Of a stretch of DNA of 64,000 bases, positions 47,161-55,050 are shown one piece after another. The notes under the pieces were generated by a model that was not told where the DNA came from, searched no databases, and was given only the letters and a program-made list of their open reading frames with translations. Numbering within the stretch: the first letter of the stretch is position 1; each line of letters opens with the position of its first letter. Position numbers and translations under genes: made by a program. The stretch lies in the NCBI GenBank assembly GCA_026398875.1, contig JAPLSB010000024.1, positions 62,001 to 126,000 on the forward strand, written 5' to 3'. The stretch is from Gammaproteobacteria bacterium. Its GTDB lineage: Bacteria; Pseudomonadota; Gammaproteobacteria; Nevskiales; Nevskiaceae.

Positions 47161-48795
47161 TTAGCCGAGGCTGCGCGCGGTGTTGATGACATTGATGCCG
47201 TTGAACCGGGCCGTCGATGACCCGTGCGACACCGCTGATACCTGCGCCGGCTGACCCTTGCCGTCGAAGAACGAACCGCCAAAGCGGTAGTCGCGTTCGT
47301 CGCAGATCGCCGCGCAAGCGCCCCAGAATTCCGGCGTGCGGATCTGGTAGGCCACGTCTTCGATCTGCTCGGTGATCTTGCCGTTTTTGATCTCGAAGAA
47401 CAGCTGGCCGCCGAACTGCGCGTTGTAGCGCTGCTGATCGATCGAGAACGAACCGTCGCCAACGATGTAGATGCCGTTCTCGACACCCTTGATCATCTCG
47501 TCGACCGACAGCTTGGCCTTGCCCGGCGCCAGCGACACATTGGCCATGCGCTGGAACTGCACGCTCTGCCAGGAATCGGCATAGCAGCAGCCCTGCGAGG
47601 CCTTCTCGCCGATGATGTGGGCCTGATCGCGAATCGCCTGATAGTTGACCAGCACACCGTCCTTCACCAGATCCCAGCGCTTGGTCGCGATGCCTTCATC
47701 GTCGTAGCCAACCGCGCCGAGCGTTGTCGGCTGCTGCTTGTCGGCGAACAGCGTGACGTTCGGGCTGCCGTACTTGAAGTCCTTCGCTTTCCACTTGTCG
47801 AGCGTGGCGAAGCTGGTGCCGGCGTAGTTGGCTTCGTAGCCGAGCACGCGGTCGAGTTCCAGCGGATGGCCGACCGATTCGTGGATGGTCAGCCACAGGT
47901 GCGACGGATCAAGCACAAGATCGTACTTGCCGGGCTTCACCGAACGCGCAGTGAGCTTGGCGCGGGCCTGCTTCGCGGCAGCCACCGCGTCGCCGACCAT
48001 GTCGTACGAATCGGTATAGCCGACCACGCCACCCGGCAGCTTCACCTGCCCGGATGCCTTGGCATCGAGATACTCGTAGCCCATGCCCATCGGTGACGAC
48101 AGTTCGCTGCGCGTGCGGAACTTGCCGCTCTTCTTGTCGATCGCGGTGACCTGCATCGGCGTCCAGATGCGATGGATGTCCTGATCGATGTAGCTGTTGT
48201 CGGTCGAGGCGAAATACTTCTGTTCGTTGACGAGAAACATCGTCGAGTTGATGTAGTCAGCACCTGCCTTCAGGGCGGCGTTGTTGACCGCCATCAGCAG
48301 CTCGACCTTGTCCTTGACCGGCACCTGCATCGCATTCTTCTTGATCGGCGTGGCCCAGGAGACCTCTCCGACCCCTTTGGTCGGGGCCAGTTGTACCGGC
48401 GTAGTCTGGAACTTCGAGTTGGCCTTGGCGATCGCTGCAGCCTGCTGCGCGGCCTTGGCGATGGCATCCGGCGACAGGTCGCTAGTGGCGGCAAAGCCCC
48501 AGGTGCCGTTGACGATCACGCGGATGCCGATGCCGGTCGATTCGGTGTTGACCACGTTCTCGACGCGGGTTTCGCGAGTGATCACGAACTGCCGCAAATA
48601 GCGGCCGATTCGGACATCGGCGTAGGTCGCACCCGCCTTCGTTGCCGCGTTCAAGGCGGTGTCGGCCAGCGTCTTGCGCATTGCGCGGTCGGCCGGTGTG
48701 GCCAGCACCTCGGCCGCCACCGCATGTCCATAGACCGGCAGCATCAGCGCGCCGACACTGGTGCTTGTGCGTTTCAGAAAGTCGCGTCTGTCCAT
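47161..48795 (-). CDS. TldD-like metallopeptidase with Tat signal peptide
   Basis: A 544-aa protein. DRRDFLKRTSTSVGALMLPVYGHAVAA matches the twin-arginine consensus, with a short hydrophobic stretch and an A-V-A-A cleavage region. The peptidase motif is HESVGH (His305, Glu306, His310), the HExxxH zinc site of TldD. The domain with YADVRIGRYLRQFVITRE and NTESTGIGIRV is typical. E. coli TldD is cytosolic and processes microcin precursors and CcdA, so Tat export is a marked difference. The start ATG at 48795 directly precedes the RR motif. ATG at 48807 is possible. It heads the cluster. Confidence 0.88.
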   Translation of the reverse strand: MDRRDFLKRTSTSVGALMLPVYGHAVAAEVLATPADRAMRKTLADTALNAATKAGATYADVRIGRYLRQFVITRETRVENVVNTESTGIGIRVIVNGTWGFAATSDLSPDAIAKAAQQAAAIAKANSKFQTTPVQLAPTKGVGEVSWATPIKKNAMQVPVKDKVELLMAVNNAALKAGADYINSTMFLVNEQKYFASTDNSYIDQDIHRIWTPMQVTAIDKKSGKFRTRSELSSPMGMGYEYLDAKASGQVKLPGGVVGYTDSYDMVGDAVAAAKQARAKLTARSVKPGKYDLVLDPSHLWLTIHESVGHPLELDRVLGYEANYAGTSFATLDKWKAKDFKYGSPNVTLFADKQQPTTLGAVGYDDEGIATKRWDLVKDGVLVNYQAIRDQAHIIGEKASQGCCYADSWQSVQFQRMANVSLAPGKAKLSVDEMIKGVENGIYIVGDGSFSIDQQRYNAQFGGQLFFEIKNGKITEQIEDVAYQIRTPEFWGACAAICDERDYRFGGSFFDGKGQPAQVSAVSHGSSTARFNGINVINTARSLG

Positions 48796-49104
48796 CGGGA
48801 TCGCCATCTCCACAGGTTCAGGTCGGGTCGCGAGCCGGTCGCGTCACGGCTGATGCCGGACGTGCTGGATCACGAGATTGCCGTTGGACAGCCGCGGCGA
48901 GCGATTCGTTTGAACGGTCGCTCGAAACTAAATCGCGCGGTCCACACGGGCGGATGACTTCGGTCAGCAGGAATCGCGCCGTATCCGATGGGACAAGCGG
49001 CTTGCCAGCGGTTCCTGGCTCGGCCTGCGCACGGCGCCGGGCATGACGGACAAAAAAAGGGAGCGGCAGTCATCGACTGTCGCTCCCCGGTGGTCAGCAG
49101 CGCG
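48796..49104. other. Intergenic region with terminator, upstream of the Tld cluster
   Basis: The stretch holds a strong minus-strand terminator at 49052-49087 for the upstream subtilisin gene. The remaining 250 bases should contain the promoter of the Tld/MoxR cluster. I see no clear -35/-10 pair. Confidence 0.4.
49052..49087 (-). terminator. Rho-independent terminator after the subtilisin gene
   Basis: GGGAGCGACAGT on the minus strand pairs with ACTGCCGCTCCC around a 5-base loop, with one mismatch. A TTTTTTTG run follows. This is strong and isolates the protease gene from the Tld cluster. Confidence 0.88.
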
Positions 49105-50853
49105 TTACCGAGGGCGCCCGCAAAGCGTGAAGGCACCGTTGCCCGCGTAGGCATAGACGCGCCAGCGGTAGCGGTACGAGGCGCTGCCGGTTGCGTTGAC
49201 CGTTTCCGACGAGGAGTTCGACGTCGACGACGCGACATTCGACCAGGACGTGCCGTTCAGCGTGCGGCGCTGCAGGTACAGGTCGAAATCGGCACCGGCC
49301 GGGCCGCTCAGCAGACCGGTGATCGCGGTGCCGGAGGTCACCGTGAAGCCGGTGCTGTTCGGCGCATACGACGAGCTGCCGGTGGCCGCGATGCTGTTGG
49401 CGTACGTGGCGTAGCCGGTCGGGCAGCTCGCGGGTGGCGGCGGCGGTGGTGGCGGCGGCGGCGGTGGCACCGCGCCGCCGAGCGCGGCAGCTGCGTCGAC
49501 GATGCCGGAACCGCACTGGCTGCAAGTCGCTGGAAATGCGCGCGCAGTGCCCTGCAGCTGCGCCAGCACCTGATCCGGCGTGATCGTTGGCGTCTTGGCA
49601 TAGAGCAGCGCCGCGACTCCGGCCACGACCGGCGCGGCCATGCTGGTGCCCTGATAGAACGCGTAGCTGTCGGCACCCGGCGTGCGGGTGCCAGCGTTCA
49701 ACGTCGACAGCACGCCGTTGGCGTTGCCGCTCTGCTGGTCGCCACCCGGTGCTGCGATTTCCACCGACGTGCCGAAGTTCGAGTAGTACGCCCGTCCGCC
49801 GCTGCGCCCCACCGACGCCACGGTGATCACGCCGGTGCAGCTGGCAGGTGTGAAGTTCGCGGCATTGGCATTCGAGTTGCCCGCCGACACCACAACGGTT
49901 GCGTTGCGGCTGCGCGCGCTGTTGATCGCCGCCTGCGTGGTTGCCGAGCAGCTGCCGCTGCCGCCCAGGCTCAGGTTCAGCACCTTGGCCGGGTTGGCAT
50001 TGGCCGGCACGCCGCTGACGGTGCCGCCCGATGCCCAGATGATCGCGTCGGCGATATCCGAGGTCGAACCACCGCAGCGACCGAGCACGCGCACCGACAG
50101 CAGGTTGGCGTTGAACGCGACACCGGCGATGCCGAGTGCATTGTTGGTCCGCGCCGCCGCAATACCGGCGACATGCGTCCCGTGCCAGCTCGAATCGCTG
50201 GCGGCCGAGCCGAGGCCGCACTGCCCGGCGGTGTTGTAGTCGCCGGGATCCGACGGGTCGGCGTCACGGCCGTTGCCGTCGTTGTTGGTGGTCGACGAAA
50301 TGAAGTCGTAGCCGCCGACGATCGCCGAACCGAAATCGGCATGCGGACGGTGACCGGTATCGAGAACCGCAATCGTCGCGCCGCTTCCGGTACCAAGGTC
50401 CCAGGCCTCCGGCGCACGGATGCCGGCGGCGCTCTCGAACAGATGCCACTGCTCCGAGTAGCGGCTGTCATTCGGCACCAGCATCGGCTTCATGATCCGA
50501 TCTTCTTCGGCGTACTCGACGCGCGGATCAGACTCCAGATCGGCCAGCAGGTCGGCAAGATCGCGATCGCCGAGATCGCGATCGATCCGGATCACTTCTG
50601 CGCCCGTAGCCATGGTCCGCAGGCGCTGCAGCAGCAGGCCCCGGCGCAGGCCGACGGCGCGCAGCCGATCACCGATGGCGAGTTCTGCCTGCTTCGACAG
50701 CAGCGCGTTGTCGCGGAACTTGACGATGATCTGCGGTTGAAAACCGTCCTTGGCGACGGCGGCCATGCTGAACAGGGACAGGCTGGCTGCGATGCCGAGT
50801 CCGAAGATGCGGCATGTCAATGCCCCAAGCGATGCTGATGTCGTGCGTTTCAT
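49105..50853 (-). CDS. Secreted subtilisin-like serine protease (S8) with C-terminal PPC-like domain
   Basis: A 582-aa protein. A signal peptide (FGLGIAASLSLFSMAAVA) precedes a propeptide of about 100 residues. The catalytic triad is complete: Asp in AVLDTGHRP, His in SSWHGTHVAGI, Ser in QGTSMAAPVVAG. Oxyanion Asn lies in VSAGNSNANAAN. A linker of 12 consecutive prolines (49432-49467) joins a C-terminal beta domain (about 100 residues) resembling a pre-peptidase C-terminal domain. It resembles the extracellular proteases of Xanthomonas-type bacteria. Secretion is probably by type II, not proven by sequence. Confidence 0.9.
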   Translation of the reverse strand: MKRTTSASLGALTCRIFGLGIAASLSLFSMAAVAKDGFQPQIIVKFRDNALLSKQAELAIGDRLRAVGLRRGLLLQRLRTMATGAEVIRIDRDLGDRDLADLLADLESDPRVEYAEEDRIMKPMLVPNDSRYSEQWHLFESAAGIRAPEAWDLGTGSGATIAVLDTGHRPHADFGSAIVGGYDFISSTTNNDGNGRDADPSDPGDYNTAGQCGLGSAASDSSWHGTHVAGIAAARTNNALGIAGVAFNANLLSVRVLGRCGGSTSDIADAIIWASGGTVSGVPANANPAKVLNLSLGGSGSCSATTQAAINSARSRNATVVVSAGNSNANAANFTPASCTGVITVASVGRSGGRAYYSNFGTSVEIAAPGGDQQSGNANGVLSTLNAGTRTPGADSYAFYQGTSMAAPVVAGVAALLYAKTPTITPDQVLAQLQGTARAFPATCSQCGSGIVDAAAALGGAVPPPPPPPPPPPPASCPTGYATYANSIAATGSSSYAPNSTGFTVTSGTAITGLLSGPAGADFDLYLQRRTLNGTSWSNVASSTSNSSSETVNATGSASYRYRWRVYAYAGNGAFTLCGRPR

Positions 50854-51053
50854 GTGGTCTCCCGGTACACAGGTGGGGTTGAATCTCGAGCCCGCTGCAC
50901 GGCTCGCGAAACAGCGTCGACGAGCGGCCCTGCGCGGACTTCAGGTGTGCCCCTTCAGATTACCGGTGTCGATGCCCGTGCACACCCTGAACGGCGATCT
51001 GCAGCGTCAAAAATGCAGCGCAGTTCTCAGTGCGCCACGGCTGCCCACACCGA

Positions 51054-52307
51054 CTAGGCCAGAGGCTTGGCGAGAATCTCGGTCTCGCCTTCAAGGCGAC
51101 CGATCACCACGGCACCGCAGCCGTCGCCATAGACATTGACCGCCGTGCGGCACATGTCGAGCACCCGATCGACCGCCAGCAGCACGCCGAGTCCCTCAAG
51201 CGGCAAGCCCACCGTTCCGAGGATCACGGCGATCGCGACAAGGCTGGCGGACGGAATGCCGGTCACGCCCATCGATGTCACCACCGCCATCGCGACGATC
51301 ACGAACTGGGTGACGAAATCGAGGTGCAGGCCATACGCCTGGGCGAGAAACATCGCTGCCGCACATTCGTACAGCGCGGTGCCATCAAGGTTGATCGCAG
51401 CACCCAGCGGAAGCGTGAAGCCGGTGACCCGCTCCGACACACCGGCGCGTGTGCGCAGACATTCCAGCGTGACCGGCAGGGTTCCAGCCGAACTGGAGGT
51501 CGAGAAGCCGGTCAGCAGCGCCGGCGTCATCGCCTTCAGCATGCGCAGCGGCGAGACCCGCCCGATCACCGCCAGCAGCAGCGACATGGTGACCACGACG
51601 TGGAACAAGAGCCCGGCCAGCGTGGCGAAGAAGAACATGGCCAGCGGCCGGATCGCCTCGATCCCGGTCGCCGACAAGGCCTTGGCAACCAGCGCGAATA
51701 CGCCGATCGGCGCAAAGCGCATCACCAGCGCCGTGATGTGCATCATCGTCTCGCGGACGCCCGACCAGAAGTCGCGCTGGACTTGTCCGGCCGCACCGGG
51801 AATCCGCGCCGCAAAGATGCCGAACAGCATGCTGAAGAACACCAGACCCAGCAGATCGCTGTCGGCCGCCGCCTTGATCGGATTGGCCGTTACCAGCCTG
51901 TAGAAGACGTCGCCGATGTCCGACAGCTTCGCGCTGCTGACGTTTTCGCTGAGCTTGGCGCCGCCGGCCGCGAGTCCGAGCAGTTCACGCGCCGGCTGTC
52001 CGTCGACAATTCCAGGCTGGACCAGATTGACCATGGCCAGGCCGGTGACCACCGCGAACACGGTCGTCGCCGTGTAGAAAAGCATCGTGCGGACGCCAAT
52101 GCGCGACAGCGCGCCGGCATCGCCGAAGGTTGCCATGGCGCTGATGATCGACGACACGATCAACGGCACCACCACCATCTTCAGTGCGTTGAGAAACAGC
52201 CCGCCAATGAATCCGCAAAACGCCAGCACCGGACTGGCCGCCGGGACCAGCGCGCCGACAGCAACCGCAAGACTCAGCGCGATGGCGATCTGCCAGTGAG
52301 ATTTCAT
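51054..52307 (-). CDS. Dicarboxylate/amino acid:cation symporter (DAACS family)
   Basis: A 417-aa membrane protein with about eight hydrophobic segments. LKMVVVPLIVSSIISAMATF is the first re-entrant region. GFSTSSSAGTLPVTLECL is the serine-rich motif, and PLGAAINLDGTALYECAAAMFLAQAYG is the NMDGT-like substrate/cation site. SMGVTGIPSASLVAIAVIL is the second hairpin. It couples Na+ or H+ to uptake of glutamate, aspartate or C4-dicarboxylates. Which substrate is unknown. It lies 25 bases after ppiD on the same strand. Confidence 0.9.
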   Translation of the reverse strand: MKSHWQIAIALSLAVAVGALVPAASPVLAFCGFIGGLFLNALKMVVVPLIVSSIISAMATFGDAGALSRIGVRTMLFYTATTVFAVVTGLAMVNLVQPGIVDGQPARELLGLAAGGAKLSENVSSAKLSDIGDVFYRLVTANPIKAAADSDLLGLVFFSMLFGIFAARIPGAAGQVQRDFWSGVRETMMHITALVMRFAPIGVFALVAKALSATGIEAIRPLAMFFFATLAGLLFHVVVTMSLLLAVIGRVSPLRMLKAMTPALLTGFSTSSSAGTLPVTLECLRTRAGVSERVTGFTLPLGAAINLDGTALYECAAAMFLAQAYGLHLDFVTQFVIVAMAVVTSMGVTGIPSASLVAIAVILGTVGLPLEGLGVLLAVDRVLDMCRTAVNVYGDGCGAVVIGRLEGETEILAKPLA

Positions 52308-52332
52308 CGCGCCGAATCCCGATTCGCGTGGA

Positions 52333-54258
52333 CTACGGCGCCGGCGCTTCTTCGGCCGGCAAGGCCTTGATGTCGACCTTGATCGATTGCTTCAGTGCCT
52401 CGCGGTAGGCGTTGAATTCAGCGCCGGCACGAGCATCGCGAATCGTGGCGAGTTCGGTATCACGCTCGTTGCCGTCCTTCTGTCGACCGTCGCGTACCGA
52501 GCTGACGGCGATCACGGCAGCCGCACCACCTTCCAGCGCGGCATTGCCGGCACTGACAGCAGCGCCGACCGGCCGAGGAAGCTTGAACACGGTCTGCAGC
52601 AGCGCGATCCCGACGCCGCTCTTGTCGCGAGTGACGCCGTCCTGCTTCTGCACGGTCGCACCAAATGCCGCGGCAACCTCGTCGATCGACTTGCCCGACT
52701 TGATCTCGGCCAAAGCCTTCGAGGCATCGGCATCGGCGCGCTTCCGCGCCTCTCCGTTGCGAAGTTCTTCACGCAGCGCGGCTTCGACTTCCGGCAACTC
52801 GCGCTGGCGAGGGGCTTCGTATTCGGCCTTGCGGATTACCACGAGGCGGTCGCCGTCTAGCGTGATCGGCTTCGAGTTGACGCCATCGGTCAGCACGTCC
52901 TGCGCGAACGCCGCTTCGATGACCGCGGGCGTCGATGTAATCCCGGCGCCACCGGCGCGGGTGAACCAGTCCGTGGTCTCGATCGTCAGGCCGAGTGCCT
53001 TCGCGGCCGGCTCCAGCGATGACTCGTTCTCGAATGCGAGCTGCTCGAGCTGCTGTGCCTTTTCCTGAACCCGTGCCTGAAGGTCCTTGTTGACGTACAA
53101 CTCGGTCAACGCCTTCTGCACGTCGGGCTCGTCGAAGGACTGCGTCCGGGCCGGTACCAGTTCGGTGAGCTTGATGATGTGCCAGCCAAACTCGGTTTCC
53201 ACCGGATCGCTGACATCGCCGGACGCGCTCATCTGGTACAGGGCCGACTCGAACTTCGGTGGCAGCAAGCCGTCGCCACGCTTGACGATGCCGAGGTCGC
53301 CGCCCTTGTCCTTGCTGCCGGTATCGTCAGACGACGTCTTGGCCAGTTCCACGAAGTCGGCGCCATTTTTCAGCTGGGCCGCCAACGCATCCACCTTCTT
53401 GCGCGCAGCGTCCTTGTTAGCACCGAAATTGATCAGGATGTGGCTGGCACGTCGCGTTTCCGCCGTGGTGAACCGCGACTTTTCGGCTTCGTACAGCGTC
53501 TTGAGAATGTCCGCGCTCGGCGCATCAGCCTTCGCGATCTTGCCCTGCGCCAGCTCGATGTAGGACAGCTTCATGCGTTCCGGCGCTTGCAGGGAAGCCT
53601 TGCGTTCCTGGTAGCGCGTCGCGATCTGCTCGGCCGTGATGTTCACGGCGTCGAGATACTTGGCCGGGTCGAACTGGATGAAGCTGAAGTCCCGCTCCTG
53701 CTTCAGCAGCTTGGTCGCCAGCGCGGCCTCATCGACAGTGACCACGGCGCTGCCGAGAATCACATCGCGCAGTTGATCCACGATCAGACTGTCACGCTGC
53801 AGCGCTTCGAAGCTGTCGGTCGTGTAACCGTTCTGTGCCAGCAACTGACGGTAGCGCTCGGCAGAGAACTTTCCGTTGTCCTGAAACGCAGGCACGACGG
53901 TCACGTAGTCGCGCAATGCCGCGTCGCTGGCGCGATACCCGCTATCTCGCGCTTCAGAACGCAACAGCGCGTCCTGAACCATGTCCTGCAGCACGTTCTC
54001 GCGCATGCGCTGCGGATTGATCTGATCGGCACGGAAGTTTTCGCCAAGCAGCTGCTGCAGCTGCCGGTAGCGCTGATCGTAGGCGCGGCGCACCTGGTCC
54101 TGCGTGATCTTCGTGTCGCCGACCTTGGCGACGGTCGGATTCGCGTTGCTCTGAAAGTAGCCTTCGATTCCACTGAAAGCGAACGGCACCCCAATGATGG
54201 CAAGCAACACGCCGACGATAAGAGGACCGTTCAGGCTGTCGCGGATTTGCTGCATCAT
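52333..54258 (-). CDS. ppiD: Periplasmic chaperone/peptidyl-prolyl isomerase PpiD-like (SurA family)
   Basis: A 641-aa protein anchored by one N-terminal helix (LNGPLIVGVLLAIIGVPFAFSGIEGYF). The SurA N-terminal domain follows, with NENVLQDMVQDALLRSEA-like helices. The parvulin domain runs about residues 260-370: RRASHILINF, FVELAKTSSDDTGSKDKGGDLGIV, TEFGWHIIKLTEL. PpiD helps fold secreted proteins near SecYEG. Its place downstream of hupB and two tRNA genes reproduces the gammaproteobacterial lon-hupB-ppiD order. The stop is 25 bases before the symporter start. Confidence 0.93.
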   Translation of the reverse strand: MMQQIRDSLNGPLIVGVLLAIIGVPFAFSGIEGYFQSNANPTVAKVGDTKITQDQVRRAYDQRYRQLQQLLGENFRADQINPQRMRENVLQDMVQDALLRSEARDSGYRASDAALRDYVTVVPAFQDNGKFSAERYRQLLAQNGYTTDSFEALQRDSLIVDQLRDVILGSAVVTVDEAALATKLLKQERDFSFIQFDPAKYLDAVNITAEQIATRYQERKASLQAPERMKLSYIELAQGKIAKADAPSADILKTLYEAEKSRFTTAETRRASHILINFGANKDAARKKVDALAAQLKNGADFVELAKTSSDDTGSKDKGGDLGIVKRGDGLLPPKFESALYQMSASGDVSDPVETEFGWHIIKLTELVPARTQSFDEPDVQKALTELYVNKDLQARVQEKAQQLEQLAFENESSLEPAAKALGLTIETTDWFTRAGGAGITSTPAVIEAAFAQDVLTDGVNSKPITLDGDRLVVIRKAEYEAPRQRELPEVEAALREELRNGEARKRADADASKALAEIKSGKSIDEVAAAFGATVQKQDGVTRDKSGVGIALLQTVFKLPRPVGAAVSAGNAALEGGAAAVIAVSSVRDGRQKDGNERDTELATIRDARAGAEFNAYREALKQSIKVDIKALPAEEAPAP

Positions 54259-54273
54259 GAGTTTCGATCTCGC

Positions 54274-54302
54274 AAATAGAAAGGGCGCTCAATGAGCGCC
54301 CT
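54274..54302 (-). terminator. Terminator after the tRNA pair
   Basis: AGGGCGCTC (minus strand) pairs perfectly with GAGCGCCCT around a 3-base loop, followed by TTTCTATTT. It separates the tRNA genes from the ppiD gene. Confidence 0.88.
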
Positions 54303-54313
54303 GGGGTGTTACT

Positions 54314-54390
54314 TGGCGGAGCGGACGGGACTCGAACCCGCGACCCTCGGCGTGACAGGCCGATACTCTAACCGACTGAGCTACCGCTCC
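54314..54390 (-). tRNA. tRNA-Asp (GTC)
   Basis: Read on the minus strand it starts GGAGCGG and ends CCGCTCCG plus an encoded CCA, with a 7-bp acceptor stem. The D-arm is GCTCAGTCGGTTAGAGT, the anticodon arm CGGC-CTGTCAC-GCCG gives anticodon GTC, and the T-arm is GCGGGTTCGAGTCCCGT. All arms fold normally. It lies 35 bases downstream of tRNA-Val, probably in one transcript. Confidence 0.97.
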
Positions 54391-54425
54391 GCGAAACTGC
54401 AAAACTTGACCTTCTTACCATGAGT

Positions 54426-54501
54426 TGGTGGGTGCTGAGGGGCTCGAACCCCCGACTCCCGCCGTGTAAAGGCGATGCTCTACCAGCTGAGCTAAGCACC
54501 C
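54426..54501 (-). tRNA. tRNA-Val (TAC)
   Basis: On the minus strand it begins GGGTGCT and ends AGCACCC-A with an encoded CCA. The D-arm is GCTCAGCTGGTAGAGC, the anticodon arm CGCC-TTTACAC-GGCG gives TAC, and the T-arm is GGGGGTTCGAGCCCC. It sits between hupB and tRNA-Asp. Confidence 0.97.
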
Positions 54502-54535
54502 TTCTCGTTCCGGGCTGTCACCCCGAACTGGTCTG

Positions 54536-54808
54536 TTACTTTACCGCATCCTTCAGCGCCTTGCCAGCCTTGAATGTAGGATTTTTGCTGGCTTCGATCT
54601 CGAGGGTCTTGCCCGTCTTGGGGTTGCGACCGGTACGAGCGGCACGAGACCGAATCGCGAAGGTACCGAATCCTACCAGAGAAACCTTGTCGTCGTGCTT
54701 CAAAGCGGAAGCAATCACATCAATCAGGGAGTCGATGGCGTTGCCGGCATCGGTCTTGGTAAGGCCGGACTTTTCGGCAACAGCAGCAATCAGCTCGGAT
54801 TTGTTCAT
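54536..54808 (-). CDS. hupB: HU family DNA-binding protein (HupB-like)
   Basis: A 90-aa nucleoid protein starting MNKSELIAAVAEKSGLTKTDAGNAI. The DNA-binding arm region VSLVGFGTFAIRSRAARTGRNPKTG is complete, and PTFKAGKALKDAVK ends it. Length and sequence match HupB. The ATG at 54808 has AGGGGAA about 8 bases upstream. Upstream in-frame ATG at 54868 is rejected. Its own sigma-70 promoter is visible at 54946-54974. It sits downstream of lon as in most gammaproteobacteria. Confidence 0.97.
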   Translation of the reverse strand: MNKSELIAAVAEKSGLTKTDAGNAIDSLIDVIASALKHDDKVSLVGFGTFAIRSRAARTGRNPKTGKTLEIEASKNPTFKAGKALKDAVK

Positions 54809-54945
54809 GTAGATCGTTCCCCTAGGATAGTTTGATCGGCTCGGGCCGATGCTGGCGCTCCAGTCCACTGTATTGGTCAGGGGCCGGATCGTCTGCGAAA
54901 GCTGTTGCGCCGGCGGAAATCGCGCGGCTGTGCATCGGAGAAAGC

Positions 54946-54974
54946 CTTATATCAAGCGGGTTTCAGAGCGTCAA
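54946..54974 (-). promoter_or_regulatory. Sigma-70-type promoter of hupB
   Basis: On the minus strand TTGACG (54974-54969) and TATAAG (54951-54946) are separated by exactly 17 bases. Transcription would start near 54939, giving a 5' leader of about 130 bases before the hupB ATG. It lies inside the lon-hupB intergenic region and points toward hupB. Confidence 0.75.
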
Positions 54975-55050
54975 TGAGACAAAACAGCGGCGATCTTCCG
55001 TGATCACCATTGTCCAGAGATGCCCACTCAAGTTTCGACTGTCCGCGCCT

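Noticed and set aside
50560-50595. Short GATCGCGATCGCC direct repeat inside the subtilisin propeptide
   Set aside because: It encodes a DRDLGDRDLADL helix and is explained by coding sequence. There is no sign of an insertion.
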